Assembly (NCBI RefSeq): GCF_036227225.1
Contig: NZ_CP109444.1
Coordinates: forward strand, 3,143,501-3,207,500
Reading direction: 5' to 3'
Length of the DNA: 64,000 bases
DNA from: Streptomyces sp. NBC_01478
GTDB lineage: Bacteria > Actinomycetota > Actinomycetes > Streptomycetales > Streptomycetaceae
Below the pieces are notes generated by a model. That model searched no databases. It was not told the DNA's origin and was given only the letters and a program-made list of their open reading frames with translations. Shown piece after piece: positions 29,321-40,477 of the stretch; within the stretch, counting starts at the first letter, position 1; every line of letters begins with the position of its first letter. Position numbers and translations under genes: made by a program.

Positions 29321-29743
29321 TCAGGCGGCCGGCCCCGCGACGATCCGGCCGTTCTCGGCCGTGACCTTCAGCTCCTGCAACGGCTCGGTGGCCGGGGCCC
29401 GGAGCACCTTGCCGGTCGTGGCGTCGAACCGGCTGCCGTGGCACGGGCAGATGAGGGTCGTGCCGTCCAGCTTGTTGATGGGGCACTGCGCGTGCGTGCA
29501 GATCGTGCTGTACGCCTTGAGGGTGCCGTTCGCGGCCCGGCTGACGACCGCGTTCTGATCGCGGTACAGCTTGGCGCTCCCCTTGGCGAGCTCGCTCTCC
29601 GCGCCGAGCTCCACGGGCGCGGTCGGGGTCGCGGCGGCCCCTGAGCCACCGCCCGAGCAGGCGGCGAGTCCGAGCCCGGCGACGGGCGTGAGGGCCGCGC
29701 CGCGCAGGACGGTACGACGGCTCGGGGCGGGGCGGCCGGGCAT
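29321..29743 (-). CDS. Tat-exported Rieske [2Fe-2S] lipoprotein
   Basis: The 140-aa product begins with a twin-arginine motif (SRRTVLRG) and ends its signal peptide with LAAC, a lipobox, so it is predicted to be folded in the cytoplasm with its cluster and anchored outside. The Rieske motifs are CTHAQC and CPCHGS, giving the two cysteine and two histidine ligands. No oxygenase or cytochrome gene is adjacent, so its electron partner is unknown. Confidence 0.9.
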   Translation of the reverse strand: MPGRPAPSRRTVLRGAALTPVAGLGLAACSGGGSGAAATPTAPVELGAESELAKGSAKLYRDQNAVVSRAANGTLKAYSTICTHAQCPINKLDGTTLICPCHGSRFDATTGKVLRAPATEPLQELKVTAENGRIVAGPAA

Positions 29744-29850
29744 GGGGGTCTCCAGCAGTCGTTCGGGCTGTTCGGCGGTCGGTGCAGGGCGACGATACCC
29801 GTGGCATTCCGCCCGCTTTGCGGTGGGTTCGCCGAACAGGCGCTCACGGT

Positions 29851-29878
29851 ACGTAAACGTTTGCGCAAGCGTTTACGT
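29851..29878. promoter_or_regulatory. LacI-family operator
   Basis: ACGTAAACG, ten bases centred on TTGCGCAA, then CGTTTACGT form a 28-bp palindrome with one mismatched pair. It contains the AAACG/CGTTT half sites typical of LacI-family regulators and lies 66 bp upstream of the regulator it probably autoregulates. Confidence 0.85.
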
Positions 29879-29943
29879 CGGGCGTCGGATGGGATACGTT
29901 CCCGACCGGAAGGCCCACCGCACCTCGGGGAGGGGGACCCGCG

Positions 29944-30993
29944 ATGGCCACCATGGCCGATGTCGCAAGGAGCGCCGGTGTGTCCGTCGCGACCGTCTCG
30001 CACGTGCTGAACGACACCCGTCCGGTGCTGCCCGGCACCCGGCAGGCCGTGCTGACCGCGATCGAGGAACTGGGCTACACCCCCAACACCCTCGCCCGCT
30101 CCCTGGTGACGTCCCGCACCCGCTCCATCGGCCTCGCGGTGTCGGCGATCAGCAACCCGTACTTCACGGAGATCCTCCAGGGCGTCGAGGCGGGAGCCCT
30201 GGAGCACGGCTACAGCCTGCTCATCGCCGATCCGCACGACGACCCGGAGCACGAGCGCACGGTCGTCCAACTCCTGCACGAGCGCCGGGTGGACGGCATG
30301 ATCATCGCGCCGTCGGCGGCCCCGGACGCCCTGATCGCCTACCTCGGCCGGCACTCCGTACCGACGGTGTTCCTCGACCGGGTGGTCGAGGCACCCTCGG
30401 CCGACGCGCCGCCCGTCGACCAGGTGTGCGCCGAGAACGTCGAACCGACGGCCCACCTCGTCACCCACCTCGCCGGACGCGGCCACCGCCGTATCGGCCT
30501 CGTCGCGGGCCTGCCCGGACTCAGCACCACCCGGGAGCGGATCGCCGGCTACCGCCACGGCCTCGCCGCCGCCGGACTCCCTTACGACGAACGGCTGTTG
30601 GTCCACGGCGACTCCGAGTCGGCCGGCGCCGAGCGGGCCACCGAGCAACTGCTGTCCCTCGCCGCCCCGCCCACGGCGCTGGTCACCGCCAACAACGCGA
30701 TGACCATCGGCGCCCTGCGCGCCCTGCGCGAACGCGGTCTGTCGGTCCCCCGCGATCTCGCGCTGTGCTGCTTCGACGACTTCGCCTGGGCCGACCTCTT
30801 CGATCCCCGGCTCACCGCGATCGCCCAGCCCAGCAAGGAGATCGGCGCCCAGGCCGTACGGCTCCTGCTGGACCGGCTCACCGCGCCGGACCGGCCCGCC
30901 CGTGTCCTGCGGCTCCCCTGCACCTTCGTCCACCGCACCTCCTGCGGCTGCCCTGACCAGCCCGAACAGTCCAAGGAAGGAACCGCCTCGTGA
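29944..30993 (+). CDS. LacI-family transcriptional regulator
   Basis: The 349-aa protein starts with a LacI helix-turn-helix (TMADVARSAGVSVATVSHVLN) and hinge helix (NTLARSLVTSRT), then a periplasmic-binding-like ligand domain (GLAVSAISNPYFTEILQGVE, TALVTANNAMTIGALRAL). An unusual CGCPDQPEQSKEG tail ends the protein. The stop overlaps the kinase start (GTGA), so regulator and sugar kinase form one operon, and the upstream palindrome suggests autoregulation with a sugar or sugar phosphate as effector. Confidence 0.93.
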   Translation: MATMADVARSAGVSVATVSHVLNDTRPVLPGTRQAVLTAIEELGYTPNTLARSLVTSRTRSIGLAVSAISNPYFTEILQGVEAGALEHGYSLLIADPHDDPEHERTVVQLLHERRVDGMIIAPSAAPDALIAYLGRHSVPTVFLDRVVEAPSADAPPVDQVCAENVEPTAHLVTHLAGRGHRRIGLVAGLPGLSTTRERIAGYRHGLAAAGLPYDERLLVHGDSESAGAERATEQLLSLAAPPTALVTANNAMTIGALRALRERGLSVPRDLALCCFDDFAWADLFDPRLTAIAQPSKEIGAQAVRLLLDRLTAPDRPARVLRLPCTFVHRTSCGCPDQPEQSKEGTAS

Positions 30994-31901
30994 TCGTCGT
31001 AGCCGGTGAGGCCCTCATCGACCTGGTGCCGCAGGGCACGGGAGCCCTCGCCGCCCTGAAGCCGGCGCTCGGCGGCGGCCCCTACAACACCGCCGTCGCC
31101 CTCGGCCGCCTCGGCTCCCCCACGGCCTTCTGCTCCCGCGTGTCCGACGACGCGTTCGGCGAGTCCCTCCTCGCCGGGCTGCGGCAGGCCAACGTGGACG
31201 TCCTGGACGTGCAGCGCGGCCCGGAGCCGACCACCCTCGCGGTCGCCACGCTCGACGCACACGGCTCGGCCACGTACTCCTTCTACGTCGAGGGCACCGC
31301 CGACCGGCTCTTCACGGTGCCCTCGGCGCTGCCCGCAGAGACCGAGGCGGTGTCCTTCGGGACCTGTTCGCTCGTCCTTGAGCCGGGCGCGAGTGCCTAC
31401 GAGGAGCTGATGCGGACCGCGTCCGGGCAGGGCGTGTTCACCCTGCTCGACCCGAACATCCGGGTCGGCCTGATCACAGACCCGGACGCCTACCGGGCGC
31501 GCTTCAAGAGCTGGCTGCCGTACGTGTCGCTCCTCAAGCTGTCCGAGGAGGACGCGCTGTGGCTGGGCGGCACCCCGCGCGAGTGGCTGGACGCGGGCCC
31601 CTCGGCCGTCGTGATCACCCAGGGCGGCGACGGCCTCGCCGCGTTCACCCAGGACGGCACGGTGTACCCGGTGCCGGGCGAGAAGGTCGACGTCGTGGAC
31701 ACGATCGGCGCGGGCGACACCGTCAACGCGGCCCTGCTGCACCATCTGTCCGCCCGGAACGCGCTGTCCGCGGAAGGGATGGCCGTCCTGGGCCGCGACG
31801 GCTGGACCCAGTTGCTGCGGTTCGCGGCGCGGGCGGCGGCGATCACCTGTTCACGGGCGGGGGCGGAACCGCCGTACGCCTCCGAACTGGGCGATCTGTA
31901 G
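30990..31901 (+). CDS. PfkB-family carbohydrate kinase (fructokinase-like)
   Basis: This 303-aa ribokinase-superfamily enzyme transfers phosphate from ATP to a sugar. It has the N-terminal GEALIDLVP and GGGPYNTAVALGRLG substrate region and the C-terminal DTIGAGDTVNAALL with the catalytic aspartate and anion hole. The GTG start overlaps the LacI regulator stop. The pattern is closest to fructokinases, but the substrate is not proven. A strong hairpin follows. Confidence 0.88.
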   Translation: MIVVAGEALIDLVPQGTGALAALKPALGGGPYNTAVALGRLGSPTAFCSRVSDDAFGESLLAGLRQANVDVLDVQRGPEPTTLAVATLDAHGSATYSFYVEGTADRLFTVPSALPAETEAVSFGTCSLVLEPGASAYEELMRTASGQGVFTLLDPNIRVGLITDPDAYRARFKSWLPYVSLLKLSEEDALWLGGTPREWLDAGPSAVVITQGGDGLAAFTQDGTVYPVPGEKVDVVDTIGAGDTVNAALLHHLSARNALSAEGMAVLGRDGWTQLLRFAARAAAITCSRAGAEPPYASELGDL

Positions 31902-31912
31902 GGGGCGTTGAG

Positions 31913-31956
31913 CGGATGCGGCGCCTCGCGGGAGTTCCCGCGAGGCGCCGCATCCG
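31913..31956. terminator. Bidirectional hairpin between the sugar kinase and uvrA
   Basis: A 21-bp inverted repeat (31913-31933 with 31936-31956), essentially perfect, lies between convergent genes. Confidence 0.88.
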
Positions 31957-31974
31957 CGTACTGCTCTGTGCCGG

Positions 31975-34953
<2,979 letters not shown>

Positions 34954-35008
34954 GCCGGTCCGCACCTTTCTTGAGAGAAGTGACAGGGGCGGGGCCCCCG
35001 TCGTTCTC

Positions 35009-35031
35009 AGACTAGGGGGAGCCACTGACAA
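35009..35031 (-). promoter_or_regulatory. RecA-NDp/PafBC-type damage promoter of uvrA
   Basis: The minus strand reads TTGTCAGTG, eight bases, then TAGTCT, an exact match to TTGTCRGTG-N8-TANNNT. The predicted transcript starts near 35002 and has a leader of about 50 nt. Confidence 0.85.
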
Positions 35032-35142
35032 CGCCGGTCGGAATCCCGGCCGAGGCATAACAACCTCCGGCCTTCCAGCATGCCCGACGCCGCACCCGAC
35101 GATATAGCACGTGCATTCGATTTACGGCACTGCTTCACCACC

Positions 35143-35171
35143 TTCACCCAAAGGTGTGGCGGGACTAGGGT
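35143..35171 (+). promoter_or_regulatory. Predicted leaderless promoter of the DinB-fold gene
   Basis: TTCACC and TAGGGT are 17 bp apart, and the -10 ends 7 bp before the ATG at 35179. There is no clear ribosome binding site, so translation probably begins at the 5' end of the message. Confidence 0.55.
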
Positions 35172-35178
35172 CAGCAGC

Positions 35179-35865
35179 ATGATTGATCACGCTCATGACC
35201 TGGTCTCTGTACGTGATGCGACCGAGCGAGTGCTCACCGCTGCCGCCGGACTGGACAACGCCTCCGTGGCCGAGCCGTCACGGCTTCCCGGCTGGAGCCG
35301 CGGCCACGTCCTGGCCCATCTCGCCCGGAACGCGGACGCCCTCGTGAACGTCCTGGAGGGGCGCCCCATGTACGCGACGGCGAGTGTCCGTGACGCCGAC
35401 ATCGAGCGCGACGCCCCGCGCCCCCTCGACGCTCAGCTCGCCGACCTGCGCGAGAGCGGGGCCCGTTTCCAGTCCGCGGGTGCCGCTCCCGCGGACTGGT
35501 CGCGCACCGTGGAGCTGCGCAACGGGGTCGTCGACACCGCGTCCCGGATCCCGTTCCGGCGGTGGGTCGAGGTCGAGCTGCATCACGTGGACCTGGGGAC
35601 CGGGTACGAGCTGGAGGATCTTCCGGAGGAGTTCACCCAGCGGGAGATCGCCTTCCTGGTCGAGCGGTTCGACGGGCACCTCGATGTGCCGTCGACACGG
35701 CTCACCGACGGCACGCACGCGTGGAGCACGGGCCGGGCGGCCGACAAGCCCGAGCTCACCGTCACCGGAAGCCCCGTCGAGCTGCTCGGCTGGCTCTGCG
35801 GACGCCGGGACGGGTCCGGCCTGACGGTCGACGGCGGCTCCTTGCCGGCGCTTCCCCCGCTATAG
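35179..35865 (+). CDS. Mycothiol-dependent maleylpyruvate isomerase-family protein
   Basis: The 228-aa product belongs to the DinB/MDMPI superfamily, whose actinobacterial members often use mycothiol and a metal held by three histidines. Visible parts are LPGWSRGHVLAHLARNADAL near residue 40, VEVELHHVDLGTGY near residue 135, and a C-terminal sterol-carrier-like segment ending LTVDGGSLPALPPL. The true substrate is unknown. I chose the ATG at 35179 over one at 35080 because of the promoter position. The stop overlaps the convergent gene's stop by 6 bp. Confidence 0.85.
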   Translation: MIDHAHDLVSVRDATERVLTAAAGLDNASVAEPSRLPGWSRGHVLAHLARNADALVNVLEGRPMYATASVRDADIERDAPRPLDAQLADLRESGARFQSAGAAPADWSRTVELRNGVVDTASRIPFRRWVEVELHHVDLGTGYELEDLPEEFTQREIAFLVERFDGHLDVPSTRLTDGTHAWSTGRAADKPELTVTGSPVELLGWLCGRRDGSGLTVDGGSLPALPPL

Positions 35866-36177
35866 GCCCCCGGCCCTGGCGTAGAGCCGCTGATGCCACT
35901 CGTTGGCGTCGCGTGCGGGCCGGGTGGTGAAGACCGGGTTCGGGCCGGTCTCGATGAGGTGCAGAAGCGTCCAGGCGACGCCGTAGCAGTCGTCCGGGCC
36001 GAAGCAGGAGACGAGCGCCCGGGCCTCCTCTCCCGTGACCGGCTTCGGGATCGCGGCGAGTTGGCGGGCCCGCCTGTCGATCTCCTCTTCGCTCGCGTCC
36101 CAGTCGGGAAGCGGGCCGTCGGCGAGGAACGTGCGCGCTTCGGCTCTCATGGGGGAATGATCGGCCTCCGTCGCCAT
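35860..36177 (-). CDS. Conserved hypothetical protein
   Basis: This 105-aa protein has no motif I recognise. Its sequence is soluble and acidic at the start (DGPLPDWDASEEEIDRRARQL), with the segment SCFGPDDCYGVAWTLLHLIETGPNPVF in the middle. An ATG at 36150 would give 96 residues. It overlaps the preceding convergent gene and diverges from the metallo-beta-lactamase gene. Third-position GC supports coding. Confidence 0.6.
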   Translation of the reverse strand: MATEADHSPMRAEARTFLADGPLPDWDASEEEIDRRARQLAAIPKPVTGEEARALVSCFGPDDCYGVAWTLLHLIETGPNPVFTTRPARDANEWHQRLYARAGGL

Positions 36178-36268
36178 CGCGCTCAAGGCATCCCCGTTCC
36201 GCACTCGAATGTCCGGGAGACGTCGGCCACTTCGGAACGTCCTCCGGAAACGGATTAGGCTGACCGTC

Positions 36269-36925
36269 ATGACGTACAGCGGCGAGGTCACGGTCGGCGG
36301 ACCGGCGGATGTGCACGAACTCACGGACCTGATGATCACCAAGATCGCGGTCGGGCCCATGAACAACAACGCCTATCTGCTGCGTTGCCGGGCCACCGAC
36401 GAGCAGTTGCTGATCGACGCGGCCAACGACGCGGAGACCCTGCTCGGCACGATCGGCGACGACGGCATCGCGTCCGTCGTCACCACCCACCAGCACGGCG
36501 ACCACTGGCAGGCGCTCGCCGAGGTCGTGACGGCCACGCGCGCGCGTACGTACGCGGGCCGCGAGGACGCCGACGGCATCCCGGTGGCGACCGACGTCCC
36601 GGTCGACGACGGCGACACGATCCGGGTGGGGCAGGTCGAACTGACCGCGCGTCACCTGGTGGGCCATACGCCGGGCTCGATCGCGCTCGTCTACGACGAC
36701 CCGCACGGGCACCCTCATGTGTTCACCGGGGACTGTCTGTTCCCGGGCGGTGTGGGCAACACCCGTAAGGACCCCGAGGCGTTCGCCAGTCTGATCCACG
36801 ACGTCGAGACGAAGATCTTCGACGCCCTCCCGGACGAGACCTGGGTCTACCCGGGGCACGGCAACGACACCACCCTGGGCGCCGAGCGCCCGCACCTGCC
36901 GGAGTGGCACGCGCGCGGGTGGTGA
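36269..36925 (+). CDS. Metallo-beta-lactamase fold hydrolase
   Basis: The 218-aa product has the metal-binding motif THQHGDHW near residue 73, HLVGHTPGSIAL near residue 132, GDCLFPGG and a final PGHGNDTTLG. This pattern resembles glyoxalase II-like hydrolases, but substrate specificity cannot be read from it. The ATG lies 7 bp after a TAGGCT -10 hexamer (36256-36261), suggesting another leaderless message. Confidence 0.85.
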   Translation: MTYSGEVTVGGPADVHELTDLMITKIAVGPMNNNAYLLRCRATDEQLLIDAANDAETLLGTIGDDGIASVVTTHQHGDHWQALAEVVTATRARTYAGREDADGIPVATDVPVDDGDTIRVGQVELTARHLVGHTPGSIALVYDDPHGHPHVFTGDCLFPGGVGNTRKDPEAFASLIHDVETKIFDALPDETWVYPGHGNDTTLGAERPHLPEWHARGW

Positions 36926-37179
36926 GAATCCGGCGTGAGCCGGTGCGTGCGCGCCCCGTGTGAATCCTTCGCACGCGCCGGTGTCCCGCGCGCGCTCCCA
37001 CGACACGTGGTTGCGCGGTCAACTGGAAACAGCCCCGCTCAGGACGACGGCTCCTGCGCGGATGGGCCGCCGGTCCATCGATCCCCGCCCTCGACCGGCG
37101 GCCCCGGCGAGCGTGTCGCGGGCGGGATCGCACAGGAGCTGTTCACGAGAACGCAACACCCGTTCCCAATATGCGGACA

Positions 37180-37208
37180 TTGAGGGCTGTGACCTCGACA
37201 AACAGGAT
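37180..37208 (+). promoter_or_regulatory. Predicted promoter of the amino-acid ABC transporter
   Basis: TTGAGG and CAGGAT are 17 bp apart, upstream of the ATG at 37231. The 255 bp between this promoter and the preceding gene hold nothing else I recognise. Confidence 0.45.
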
Positions 37209-37230
37209 GTTTGGCTGTCACTCTCCCGCC

Positions 37231-38115
37231 ATGCACCTTGCCCCTCGCGTACCGAGTCGCGCGATAGCCGCCGTCACCATAGCCCTCCTCGCCACCGCCG
37301 TCGGCTGTGCTCCGCAACCGGAGGACAAAGCCTCCGACCAGGCGTCCGGTTCGACCGCGACCACCTGCGCCAAGGGCAAGTTGGCGACCCAGACCTCCGG
37401 CAAGCTGACGATCGCGACGGACGAACCGGCGTACGAGCCCTGGTTCGAGGACGACAAGCCGGCCAACGGCAAGGGCTTCGAGTCGGCGGTCGCGTACGCC
37501 GTGGCGAAGCAGCTCGGCTACGCCAAGAGCGCCGTCGTCTGGCAGAGCGTCCCCTTCAACAAGGCCTTCGCGCCCGGCGTGAAGACCTTCGACTTCGACA
37601 TCAACCAGGTGTCGATCAGCACCGAGCGCAAGAAGGCCGTCGACTTCTCGTCCGGCTACTACGACGTGCGGCAGGCCGTCATCGCGCTCAAGAGCAGCAA
37701 AGCCGCCAAGGCGACGACCATCGCGGACCTGAAGGGCCTCAAGCTGGGCGCCCAGGTGGGCACCACGAGCCTGAACTACATCAGCGACGTAGTGAAGCCG
37801 ACGCAGCAGGAGGCCGCGTTCTCCAAGAACGACCAGGCCGTCTCCGCGCTGAAGAACGGCCAGGTCGACGCGATCGTGGTCGACCTGCCGACCGCCTTCT
37901 ACATCACCTCGGCCGAGGTGACCAACGCCAAGATCGTCGGCCAGTTCGAGAACCAGGGCGGCACGCCGGAGCAGTTCGGGCTCGTCCTCGACAAGGGCAG
38001 CGACCTCACGTCCTGCGTGACGTCGGCCGTGGACGCGCTCCGCAAGGACGGCACGCTGGCCGCGCTGGAGAAGCAGTGGCTCTCCGACGCCGTCGACGCC
38101 CCGGTCCTCAAGTGA
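37231..38115 (+). CDS. Polar amino-acid ABC transporter substrate-binding lipoprotein
   Basis: The 294-aa product has a lipoprotein signal with lipobox TAVGC near residue 28 and a type II binding-protein fold: LTIATDEPAYEPWFEDDKPANGKGFE, FDFDINQVSISTERKKAVDFS and KNGQVDAIVVDLPTAFYI. These are SBP_bac_3 features, typical for amino-acid transporters. The start is uncertain: ATGs at 37171 and 37207 are alternatives, but both fall within or before the predicted promoter. Permease and ATPase follow with overlapping starts. Confidence 0.88.
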   Translation: MHLAPRVPSRAIAAVTIALLATAVGCAPQPEDKASDQASGSTATTCAKGKLATQTSGKLTIATDEPAYEPWFEDDKPANGKGFESAVAYAVAKQLGYAKSAVVWQSVPFNKAFAPGVKTFDFDINQVSISTERKKAVDFSSGYYDVRQAVIALKSSKAAKATTIADLKGLKLGAQVGTTSLNYISDVVKPTQQEAAFSKNDQAVSALKNGQVDAIVVDLPTAFYITSAEVTNAKIVGQFENQGGTPEQFGLVLDKGSDLTSCVTSAVDALRKDGTLAALEKQWLSDAVDAPVLK

Positions 38116-39029
38116 CCGTGGTGAAGGGCGAGTCGGGCCGGGAGGCCGCGGACGACAAGGGCGACATGCCCGGCGGGGGCGACGCGTACGTCCCCTCGCA
38201 GCGACGGCTGGACCGCGAACGCCACAAGCGCACGCGTGCCCGTCGCGCGACCGCGATCGCCGCGGTGTCGACCCTGGTCACGGTCGTCGTCCTGTACGTG
38301 GTCGTGGTCAGCGCGCCGGGCTGGGAGCGCACCAAGGAGACCTTCTTCGACGGACACTACGCGCGCGAGGCCCTCCCCAAGGTCCTCGAAGGGCTCTGGC
38401 TCAACATCCGGCTGCTGCTGATCTGCGGCGTCCTGGTGCTCGTCCTGGGCATGCTGATCGCCATCGCGCGCACCCTGCGCGGGCCGGTGTTCTTCCCGCT
38501 TCGGGTGCTGGCGGCGGCGTACACGGACTTCTTCCGCGGGCTGCCGCTGATCATCAACCTCATGATCGTGGTCTTCGGAGTGCCCGCGTTGCGCCTCCAA
38601 GGCGTGACCGTCGACCCGGTGTGGCTGGGCGGTGCGGCCCTGACGCTGACGTACTCGGCGTACGTCGCCGAGGTGTTCCGCGCCGGCATCGAGTCCGTGC
38701 ACCCCTCGCAGCGTGCGGCGGCCCGCTCGCTGGGCCTGAGCAACCGGCAGGCGCTGCGGCACGTGGTGCTCCCCCAAGCCGTACGCCGGCAGGTGCCGCC
38801 CTTGTTGAACGATCTGGTGTCGCTCCAGAAGGACACCGGGCTCGTATCGATCGGCGGTGCGATCGACGCCGTACGGGCGTCCGACATCATCGCGCAGCGC
38901 GCCCTGAACTACACGCCGTACATCGTCGCGGGGCTCGTCTTCGTGGCGCTGACCATCCCGATGACCCGCTTCACGGACTGGGTGACCGCGCGGATGGACC
39001 GGCAGCGCGCCCAGGGAGGCACGACATGA
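38112..39029 (+). CDS. Amino-acid ABC transporter permease
   Basis: The 305-aa membrane protein has a hydrophilic basic N-terminus, a first membrane segment (TAIAAVSTLVTVVVLYVVVV), and a His/Glu/Gln/Arg-opine permease domain with DFFRGLPLIINLMIV and the EAA-like loop HPSQRAAARSLGLSNRQALRHVVLPQAVR. The GTG overlaps the binding-protein stop (GTGA). A later ATG near 38166 would remove most of the polar N-terminus. Confidence 0.88.
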   Translation: MTVVKGESGREAADDKGDMPGGGDAYVPSQRRLDRERHKRTRARRATAIAAVSTLVTVVVLYVVVVSAPGWERTKETFFDGHYAREALPKVLEGLWLNIRLLLICGVLVLVLGMLIAIARTLRGPVFFPLRVLAAAYTDFFRGLPLIINLMIVVFGVPALRLQGVTVDPVWLGGAALTLTYSAYVAEVFRAGIESVHPSQRAAARSLGLSNRQALRHVVLPQAVRRQVPPLLNDLVSLQKDTGLVSIGGAIDAVRASDIIAQRALNYTPYIVAGLVFVALTIPMTRFTDWVTARMDRQRAQGGTT

Positions 39030-39796
39030 GCACCGAAGACATCTCCGCCGCCTCTCCCGTGCTGCGCATGGAGTCCGTCCGCAAGACCTTCGGTACGTCC
39101 GTCGTCCTGCGGAACGTCGACCTGGAGGTGCCTCCGCACACGGTGACCGCGCTGATCGGCGCCTCCGGGTCGGGCAAGTCGACGCTGCTGCGGTGCGCGA
39201 ACCTCCTGGAGGACATCGACGACGGCGCGATCTGGCTGGACGGCGAGGAGATCACCGACCCGCGCGTCGACCCGGACGCGATACGGCGCCGTATCGGCGT
39301 GGTGTTCCAGGCGTACAACCTGTTCCCGCACATGACGGTCCTGGAGAACATCACCCTGGCCCCGCGGCGGGTGCACGGTGTGTCCCGCACGGAGGCCGAG
39401 GCACACGCGCGTGAGCTGCTGGAGCGGCTCGGGCTCGGGGACAAGGCGGGCGCGTATCCGGACCGGCTGAGCGGTGGTCAGCAGCAGCGGGTGGCGATCG
39501 TGCGCGCCCTGGCCGTACGGCCGCGGCTGCTGCTCTTCGACGAGATCACCGCAGCGCTCGACCCCGAGCTGGTCGGTGAAGTGCTCGCCGTCGTCCGGGA
39601 CTTGAAGGACGAGGGCATGACCATGGTGCTGGCCACGCACGAGATGGGCTTCGCCCGGGATGTCGCGGACCAGGTCTGTTTCCTGGACGGAGGCGTGGTC
39701 CTGGAGCGCGGCACCGCCCAGCAGATCTTCGGCGACCCGCAGCAGGAGCGCACACAGCGCTTCCTGCGACGGATCGTGGAGGCGGGCCGGCTGTGA
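39026..39796 (+). CDS. Amino-acid ABC transporter ATP-binding protein
   Basis: The 256-aa ATPase has Walker [13 protein letters not shown]-loop VVFQAYNLFPHMTV, signature LSGGQQQRVAIVRAL, and LLLFDEITAALDPE, where the usual DEPT/S motif reads DEIT. ATGA overlap with the permease completes the three-gene operon for uptake of a polar amino acid. Confidence 0.93.
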   Translation: MSTEDISAASPVLRMESVRKTFGTSVVLRNVDLEVPPHTVTALIGASGSGKSTLLRCANLLEDIDDGAIWLDGEEITDPRVDPDAIRRRIGVVFQAYNLFPHMTVLENITLAPRRVHGVSRTEAEAHARELLERLGLGDKAGAYPDRLSGGQQQRVAIVRALAVRPRLLLFDEITAALDPELVGEVLAVVRDLKDEGMTMVLATHEMGFARDVADQVCFLDGGVVLERGTAQQIFGDPQQERTQRFLRRIVEAGRL

Positions 39797-39863
39797 CCGG
39801 CCGCCCGTGACGGGTCGTCTGTAACTGGTGGTCTGTAAGGGGCGTACGCCTGGAGGCCGGTGC

Positions 39864-40337
39864 TTACGCGTCGGCCTTCCCCGCCCCCGCCAGCGCGGCG
39901 ACGCGCTCCACCCCGAACACGTACCCCTGCACTCCGCAGCCCGCGATGACACCGTCCGCGCGCAGCGAGACGTACGAGTGGTGCCGGAATGACTCGCGCT
40001 GGTGGATGTTGGAGATGTGGACCTCCAACACCGGTAGCCCGTCACAGGTGTTGAGGGCATCCAGGATGGCGATCGAGGTGTGCGAGTACGCCCCCGGGTT
40101 GATCACGATGCCGCAGTGGTTCAGCCGCGCCTCGTGGATCCAGTCGACCAGTTCGCCCTCGTGGTTGGACTGCCGGAAGTCCACCGTGCCGCCGTGCCCG
40201 GCCGCCGCCTTGACGCACAGGGTCTCGACGTCGGCGAGCGTGTCGGAGCCGTAGATCTCCGGCTGACGCTGGCCCAGGAGGTTCAGGTTGGGGCCGTTGA
40301 GGATCATGATCGGGGCGTTGGCCAGGGTGCGGGGCAC
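39864..40337 (-). CDS. aroQ: Type II 3-dehydroquinate dehydratase
   Basis: AroQ dehydrates 3-dehydroquinate to 3-dehydroshikimate in the shikimate pathway or in quinate breakdown. The 157-aa product has [49 protein letters not shown] and [18 protein letters not shown], the usual active-site segments. The GTG at 40337 has GGAGGA 4-5 bp upstream; the ATG at 40361 would add eight residues. It is divergent from an MHS-family transporter. Confidence 0.95.
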   Translation of the reverse strand: MPRTLANAPIMILNGPNLNLLGQRQPEIYGSDTLADVETLCVKAAAGHGGTVDFRQSNHEGELVDWIHEARLNHCGIVINPGAYSHTSIAILDALNTCDGLPVLEVHISNIHQRESFRHHSYVSLRADGVIAGCGVQGYVFGVERVAALAGAGKADA

Positions 40338-40477
40338 GGTTCCTCCGGTCCGTTCGGACATGTCGTCGCAGGCGGGGCCGCCGGTCGACGGCCGCTGCTC
40401 CGACCCGGTCTATCACGCCGCCTCCGCACCACCGCGCGCCCCCGTAACCGTCGTTCACTGTGGGTAGTTGACGCGGC

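Noticed and set aside
37231..39796. Glutamate-specific uptake (gluABCD) assignment
   Set aside because: Only one permease is present and the binding protein shows general polar amino-acid features, so specificity cannot be stated.
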